Assembly (NCBI GenBank): GCA_005768755.1
Contig: VAFL01000013.1
Coordinates: 1-64,000, forward strand
Direction of reading: 5' to 3'
Origin: Paracoccus denitrificans
GTDB taxonomy: Bacteria; Pseudomonadota; Alphaproteobacteria; Rhodobacterales; Rhodobacteraceae
Length of the DNA: 64,000 nt
The translations under genes were made by a program, and so were the position numbers. Position 1 is the stretch's first letter. Every line of letters begins with the position of its first letter. This document shows positions 60,397 through 64,000 of the stretch, one piece after another. The notes beneath the pieces were generated by a model. It ran no database searches. It saw nothing but the letters and a program-made list of their open reading frames with translations, and had not been told where the DNA came from.

Positions 60397-61050
60397 GGCT
60401 TAACAACGATTTTCGTCCGGCGGTTTGATCTTGCCCAATCCGCCAACTGACCTAGATGTCGCGACAACCTGTTGCGACCGGGGAAAATTGCTACACTATA
60501 CCTAGGGAAAACTGTCATATGCTCGGATGGGCAGCCGAGTTGCTCTTCGCGTCAATTACATCGTAACGATATGTTGTTATTTTATTTTTCTTCGCTGCAC
60601 GGCTGTCAAAATGCGAGAGGCTTGAAGCGTTCAGAACGCTAGGAGCCCAAGAACAGTCTCCTCCGAATCGGATTGCGTCGGCATCGCCTTGCGCCCATCA
60701 GTGATCAGTCGCTTCCATCAAGCGCACGCACCCCTGCGCGCCAACATGCAGGCAATGCATGTCGGTGCGAAGGGAAACAGCGGGAATCGACTGGGTTGCC
60801 CCAGCTGATTCTTTGCGTCACCCGGCTGCTTTCGGCACCAAAGAGACGATCGAATGAAGATAGAGATCATCTTGGCTGTCAGCCCTTCCGAAATAGGCGC
60901 TGAAACCGAAGTCCCGGATGGCCAGCATGAAACAGCCGGCATCGGTTGCCGATCAGATGAGCGCGCCAACAGGGCAGGGCGCGGCCGCCGTTGGACGCTG
61001 ACATGCGACATCAAGGCCGCGCGGAATGCAGGTTTGGCGCTGCGCGAATG
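60397..61050. other. Region upstream of repABC
   Basis: No convincing gene. It contains the inverted sequence GTCGCGACAACCTGTTGCGA (60458-60477), an AT-rich segment at 60540-60600 and the third copy of the TGCACGGCTGTCAAAA repeat at 60596-60611. All of these could be part of the partition or control region. Confidence 0.5.
60596..60611. repeat. Third candidate parS copy upstream of repA
   Basis: TGCACGGCTGTCAAAA, same direction as the pair at 59068-59109, separated from them by the repA gene. It supports a role for this motif in partition. Confidence 0.6.
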
Positions 61051-62112
61051 TCAATCGAGCTGCCGCCGTTCAAGCAAATCCGTCGCCGGATTATCCTCGA
61101 TCTCGACATCGGCATAATAGGCCTGCGCCTGCGCCGGATCGCGGTGCAGCGAGAGTTGCATGGCGGCGGCCAGCGGCGCCCCGTCCAGCGCGGCCTGCGT
61201 CAGAAACCCCGAGCGCAAACCGTGCGGGCTGGCAAAGTCCCTTGGATAGCCAGCCAGTTCCAGTCGGTGCGCGACGATCTCCCGAAACCCGCCCGGCGTC
61301 AGGCGACGTTTCAGCACCCGGTCGGCTTGGCTGACCGGACGGAAGAGCGGCCCGCCGGTGATTCCGGCGGCCTCGATCCAGGCCAGCACCGAGCGTGCCG
61401 GAAACCCTTTCAGCGGCAGCCAGGGCGCCTGATCGGGCGTGGTAGTCTTGGTGTGCAAGAGGCGAATGCGTATCAGCCCGCGCTCCGCCATTGGCCGGGC
61501 GTCGATATCGTCGAGATTCAGCGCCGTGACCTCGGAGCGCCGGCGCCCGCCACTTGCCCAGGCCAGCGCCAGGGCGGCGTGATCGCGCAGATCGCGCATG
61601 GCGCCCGTGCGGCAGGTCGCCAGCATCGCGGTCAGCACGTCCCGGGTAATCGGGTTTTCGGATTTGCGCTGGCGGGGACGGGCCGCGGCACGCCGCGCCT
61701 TTACGCGCGCCTCCTTGATCAGCGGCGCATCGAAGGGCGAGGGCAGGTTCTTCATCCGGTGGAAGGCCCGCCAGCTTGCGATGCGACGATCCAGTGTCGA
61801 CGGGGCAGGGGCGGCGTATCCGCGCCTCAGTCCCGCGGCCACCAGGGCCTCGGCTGCCTCACGGGCCGGCCCGGTCGCGTCGCGCAAATCCCGCGCATGA
61901 TCGAGGATGAAGCGCAGCGCCACCGCTTCTTCCTCGGGCCAGGCGAGTGCGGCACCGAACGCAGCAGCCTTCCAGGCCCCGATATAGGCCAGGTCCTGTT
62001 CATAGGCGCGGAGCGTGTTCTCGGCCGTGCCCCGGCGGAAGAGTTCCGTCAGCGCGTCCTGGTCTGCGGGCGTGAGCGACGCCGGGAGGGGCAGAGGTTG
62101 AAGTTGTGACAT
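61051..62112 (-). CDS. Tyrosine-type site-specific recombinase
   Basis: The 353-residue protein starts at the ATG at 62112. The catalytic set is visible: Arg in GGRRRSEVTALNLDDID, Lys in LLHTKTTTPDQ, the HGLR box in SPHGLRSGFLTQ, His in LSLHRDPAQA and Tyr in AYYADVEI. The N-terminal SAM-like DNA-binding domain (residues 25-130) is complete. It may resolve plasmid multimers or be the integrase of an element. It is divergent from the toxin-antitoxin pair. Confidence 0.9.
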   Translation of the reverse strand: MSQLQPLPLPASLTPADQDALTELFRRGTAENTLRAYEQDLAYIGAWKAAAFGAALAWPEEEAVALRFILDHARDLRDATGPAREAAEALVAAGLRRGYAAPAPSTLDRRIASWRAFHRMKNLPSPFDAPLIKEARVKARRAAARPRQRKSENPITRDVLTAMLATCRTGAMRDLRDHAALALAWASGGRRRSEVTALNLDDIDARPMAERGLIRIRLLHTKTTTPDQAPWLPLKGFPARSVLAWIEAAGITGGPLFRPVSQADRVLKRRLTPGGFREIVAHRLELAGYPRDFASPHGLRSGFLTQAALDGAPLAAAMQLSLHRDPAQAQAYYADVEIEDNPATDLLERRQLD

Positions 62113-62117
62113 CAGGT

Positions 62118-62133
62118 TGCTATCATTGATAAC
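62118..62133. promoter_or_regulatory. Candidate FitA-type operator
   Basis: TATCA-T-TGATA (62121-62131) is a perfect palindrome, and TGCTATCA (62118-62125) equals the half-site reported for the FitAB complex. It lies in the 41-bp space between the divergent recombinase and antitoxin genes and could control both. Confidence 0.5.
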
Positions 62134-62153
62134 GGATTGATGGAGAACGAGCC

Positions 62154-62390
62154 ATGGCACAGCTGATCGTGCGGGATGTCGACGAGACCACTGCGCAGGC
62201 CCTGCGGCTGCGGGCGGCCGCCAATGGCCGCTCGGTCGAGGCCGAACACCGGATGCTCTTGCGCGAGGTGCTGGGCACGCCCGGCCAGTCCGAGGACTTC
62301 GCAGCGGCGGCGGCCCGGTTGCGGGCCCGCCTCGATCGCGGCACCGACAGCGCCGCGCTGGTGCGCGCGGGACGGGACGCGCGCGCGTGA
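62154..62390 (+). CDS. FitA/VapB-like antitoxin
   Basis: The 78-residue protein begins with an RHH domain (MAQLIVRDVDETTAQALRLR, AAANGRSVEAEHRMLLREVL). This is the FitA-type opening, in which the second helix has the RSVEAE motif. The C-terminal tail should thread into the toxin. It is preceded by a GGAG site and overlaps the toxin start by four bases. Confidence 0.88.
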   Translation: MAQLIVRDVDETTAQALRLRAAANGRSVEAEHRMLLREVLGTPGQSEDFAAAAARLRARLDRGTDSAALVRAGRDARA

Positions 62391-62845
62391 GCGACGCCGT
62401 CGCCGGGCCGGTCTCCGGACCCTGTGTGGTCGATGCCAGCACCGCGCTGAAATGGGTCCTGCAGGAGGAGGGCAGTGTAGCTGCCGTCACGCTGCTCGAT
62501 GGACGGCCACTTTACGCCCCGCCCCTGATCTACATCGAGGTCGCGAATGCGCTGTGGTCGGCCGTACGGCGGCAGCGACTGCTGCCGGAAGAGGCGGCCG
62601 ATGCCCTCGACCTGATCACCCGGGCGCCGCTGCGCCAGGCTGGCGAGGACGCATCGCTGGCGGCCCGGGCGCTGCAGCTGTCGCTGCTGCTGGATCATCC
62701 GGTCTATGACTGCAGCTATCTCGCCCTGGCGATCCGGCACAAGGTGCCGGTGGTGACCGCGGATCGCCGCTTTGTCCGGGCCGCGGCGGCGGTGGCCGAG
62801 GCCGCGCCCTTCGTTCGCCTGCTCAGCGATTCTGCGGCGCATTGA
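62387..62845 (+). CDS. VapC/FitB-like PIN-domain toxin
   Basis: The 152-residue protein starts at a GTG overlapping the antitoxin stop (GTGA). The PIN-domain acidic residues are visible: Asp in CVVDASTALKWVL, Glu in YIEVANALWSAV, Asp in HPVYDCSYLALA and Asp in VVTADRRFVRAA. It is a magnesium-dependent RNase held in check by the antitoxin, serving plasmid maintenance. Confidence 0.9.
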   Translation: MSDAVAGPVSGPCVVDASTALKWVLQEEGSVAAVTLLDGRPLYAPPLIYIEVANALWSAVRRQRLLPEEAADALDLITRAPLRQAGEDASLAARALQLSLLLDHPVYDCSYLALAIRHKVPVVTADRRFVRAAAAVAEAAPFVRLLSDSAAH

Positions 62846-62901
62846 TGCTCTCCCTGACGGATTTCTCCGCCCATGATAGCGGAATATTGGTCCTTCTTCA
62901 A

Positions 62902-62938
62902 CACTATCGATAATGGCATCTTATCGACAGTGATAGTG
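62902..62938. repeat. Nested inverted repeats downstream of the toxin
   Basis: CACTATC (62902-62908) and GATAGTG (62932-62938) flank an inner pair TCGATAA (62907-62913) and TTATCGA (62921-62927). The structure lies between the toxin gene and the DUF1612-like fragment. It could be an operator or a recombination site linked to the resolvase relic that follows. Confidence 0.55.
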
Positions 62939-62988
62939 ATCAGAAGAAGGTGCTTCTGTGATCCGCATTTTTGGCCTATTCTGCGGAG

Positions 62989-63282
62989 ATGAGTGACTTG
63001 GACGAAGACTGGTTCGATCCGTCAGAGGGCGAAGGTCCCGCTTTTCCGCCCCTGCCACGGGCGGATCGGCGGATCTTGGTTGATCCTGCGGCCTGGCGCG
63101 CCGCCGAGGCGGCCTGCGCCGTGGACCTGGCCCAGGCCGCGATGGCCATCGGCCGGCTGGCGGGGTTGCTGGCCAGTCTGGACGAGACAATGCGGGCGGG
63201 CATGATCGCCCGGCTGGCGCTGATCGAGGTCGAGGCGATGCTCTGGGCCGCCGGCACACCACCACCTCGGCCGGTCGCATGA
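62989..63282 (+). pseudogene. DUF1612 (RHE_PE00001)-like protein, N-terminal fragment
   Basis: About 90 residues remain: FPPLPRADRRILVDPAAWRA, AEAACAVDLAQAAMAIGRLA and MIARLALIEVEAMLWAAGT. They match the N-terminus of the DUF1612/RHE_PE00001 plasmid proteins, which are about 370-400 residues long. At about 63255 the DNA switches to a serine recombinase in another frame. Function of the family is unknown. Confidence 0.72.
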
Positions 63283-63563
63283 TCTTCGGCATCTTCGCGA
63301 CCCTGGCCGAGTTCGAGCGCGACCTGATCCGGGAACGGACCATGGCTGGCCTGGATGCCGCTCGGACTCGTGGGCGAAAAGGCGGGCGGAAGTTCGCGCT
63401 GACCAAGGCCCAGGTCCGTTTGGCGCAGGCCGCCATGGCGAACAGGGACACATCGGTATCTGCCCTCGCCGCAGAGCTCGGCATCAAGCCCGTCACGCTC
63501 TATCGTTACGTCGATGCAAACGGAAACCTGCGAGAGCATGGAAAACGGGTTCTCGCCGCTTAG
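63255..63563 (+). pseudogene. Serine recombinase, C-terminal fragment
   Basis: The frame before the ATG at 63279 already reads TTTSAGRM, so the match starts near 63255. It continues FGIFATLAEFERDLIRERTM, ARTRGRKGGRKFALTKAQVR and a C-terminal HTH (VSALAAELGIKPVTLYRYV). The catalytic N-terminal 110-120 residues are missing, so it cannot recombine DNA. Confidence 0.85.
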
Positions 63564-63597
63564 CGTAGGATTCTGCACTCTCCGGCATCAGACCCCT

Positions 63598-63812
63598 ATA
63601 TGGCGGCGGGCTGGGGCCGCGCCGATCTGCCGGGCGATGCTGTGGGCTTCGTCTCGCTGGCGACCTTTGCCCTGACCATTCCGACGGCGCTTCTGACGAC
63701 GCGGCTTGGCGTGCGGCTGGCCCATGCCCTGTCGCGCCGCAAGCTTGAGACGGCCTTCGGTCTGTTCCTGGTGGCCGTCTCGTTGCGGTTCCTGTGGGAT
63801 CTGCTGGGCTAG
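63598..63812 (+). pseudogene. TauE/SafE-family permease, C-terminal fragment
   Basis: About 70 residues show the last two helices of a TauE/SafE sulfite exporter-like protein: DAVGFVSLATFALTIPTALL, TTRLGVRLAHALSRRKLETA and FGLFLVAVSLRFLWDLLG. The N-terminal helices are absent and no ribosome binding site precedes the ATG at 63601. It follows the recombinase relic directly. Confidence 0.7.
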
Positions 63813-64000
63813 CCGGCGGCGGCAAGGATGCCTCGGGCGCGGATGCGGACGGGTTCATCCACCATGGCGCCATCGACCGCCACCGCCCCGTCGCCCGAGG
63901 CGAGAACGCGCCGCGCCCATACGATTTCCGCTTCGGTCGGAAGGAAGGCGCGCGTGACCGATTCGGTCTGGCGGGGATGGATGCAGAGCTTGCCGGTCAT
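63809..64000 (-). CDS. CoA-ester lyase (HpcH/HpaI, citrate lyase beta-like), C-terminal part
   Basis: The 63 residues seen, MTGKLCIHPRQTESVTRAFL, PTEAEIVWARRVLASGDGAV and AVDGAMVDEPVRIRARGIL, are the well-conserved end of CitE/malyl-CoA-lyase-like proteins. The KLCIHPRQ block is diagnostic. The start of the gene is beyond the window's right edge. The gene overlaps the permease fragment's stop by four bases. Confidence 0.85.
   Translation of the reverse strand: MTGKLCIHPRQTESVTRAFLPTEAEIVWARRVLASGDGAVAVDGAMVDEPVRIRARGILAAAG

Noticed and set aside
60854..61117. An 87-codon plus-strand frame upstream of repABC
   Set aside because: The end overlaps the recombinase gene, composition turns Arg/Ser-rich, and there is no ribosome binding site; not supported as a gene.

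Overview
The window looks like part of a low-copy plasmid or chromid of an alphaproteobacterium of the Rhodobacterales, most likely Paracoccus-like. The main reason is a complete repABC replicon on the minus strand: repA at 60326-59115, repB at 59011-58016 and repC at 57855-56575. It has a typical antisense ctRNA promoter and terminator between repB and repC, and candidate partition repeats around repA and repB. GC-rich composition, Rhodobacterales-style RepC, Ner-like and DUF736-era plasmid housekeeping genes, and an SRAP/stress cassette fit this placement. No tRNA, rRNA or CRISPR array was seen.

Layout. 1-6.1 kb: stress cassette with a Crp/Fnr regulator, small membrane protein, SDR, DUF3008, KGG-type repeat protein and DUF421. 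6.1-15.3 kb: plasmid housekeeping region. It has an IS6-family element breaking an operon of small unknown genes, a Ner-like and an XRE regulator, an SNase-like lipoprotein nuclease, a ParB-like protein and a DUF3768 protein. A ~270-bp non-coding leader is duplicated in front of two of its operons. 15.3-18.5 kb: an MmeI-like (type IIL) restriction-methylation protein with an overlapping DUF2513 gene. 18.6-24.4 kb: SRAP gene, FAD oxidoreductase, KatE-type catalase and DUF892 protein, ending in a strong terminator. 24.5-29.6 kb: IS1182 relic, a HEPN/LprI-like protein, and a convergent pair containing an HNH-like protein. 30-31.6 kb: PHB-depolymerase-like esterase and its ribbon-helix-helix regulator, behind a 16-bp perfect palindrome. 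32-35.6 kb: ParDE module followed by a mosaic of a broken integrase, an IS5 relic, a Tn3 res site with resolvase, a second repC relic and a Tn3 transposase fragment.

35.9-50.8 kb: the largest functional unit, a minus-strand operon of about 15 kb. An XRE-cupin regulator is followed by a complete oligopeptide-type ABC importer (binding protein, two permeases, two ATPases), a GAF protein, one hydantoinase/oxoprolinase A subunit, two B subunits, a medium-chain oxidoreductase, an Asp/Glu/hydantoin racemase and an M24 peptidase. Together they suggest uptake and ATP-driven ring opening of a cyclic amide or modified dipeptide, with regulation through paired TTTTAG-N5-CTAAAA operators.

50.9-56.5 kb: a decayed BREX type 1 locus (PglX C-terminus, an intact GmrSD/BrxU-like gene, and a PglZ whose end is replaced in frame by an IS66 transposase tail), then integrase and ParD scraps. 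56.6-60.4 kb: repABC. 61-64 kb: tyrosine recombinase, FitA/VapC toxin-antitoxin pair, and truncated pieces of a DUF1612-like protein, a serine recombinase and a TauE permease. The window ends inside a CoA-ester lyase gene. Overall the replicon is a mosaic: intact metabolic, stress and maintenance modules are separated by insertion-sequence scars and remains of defence systems.
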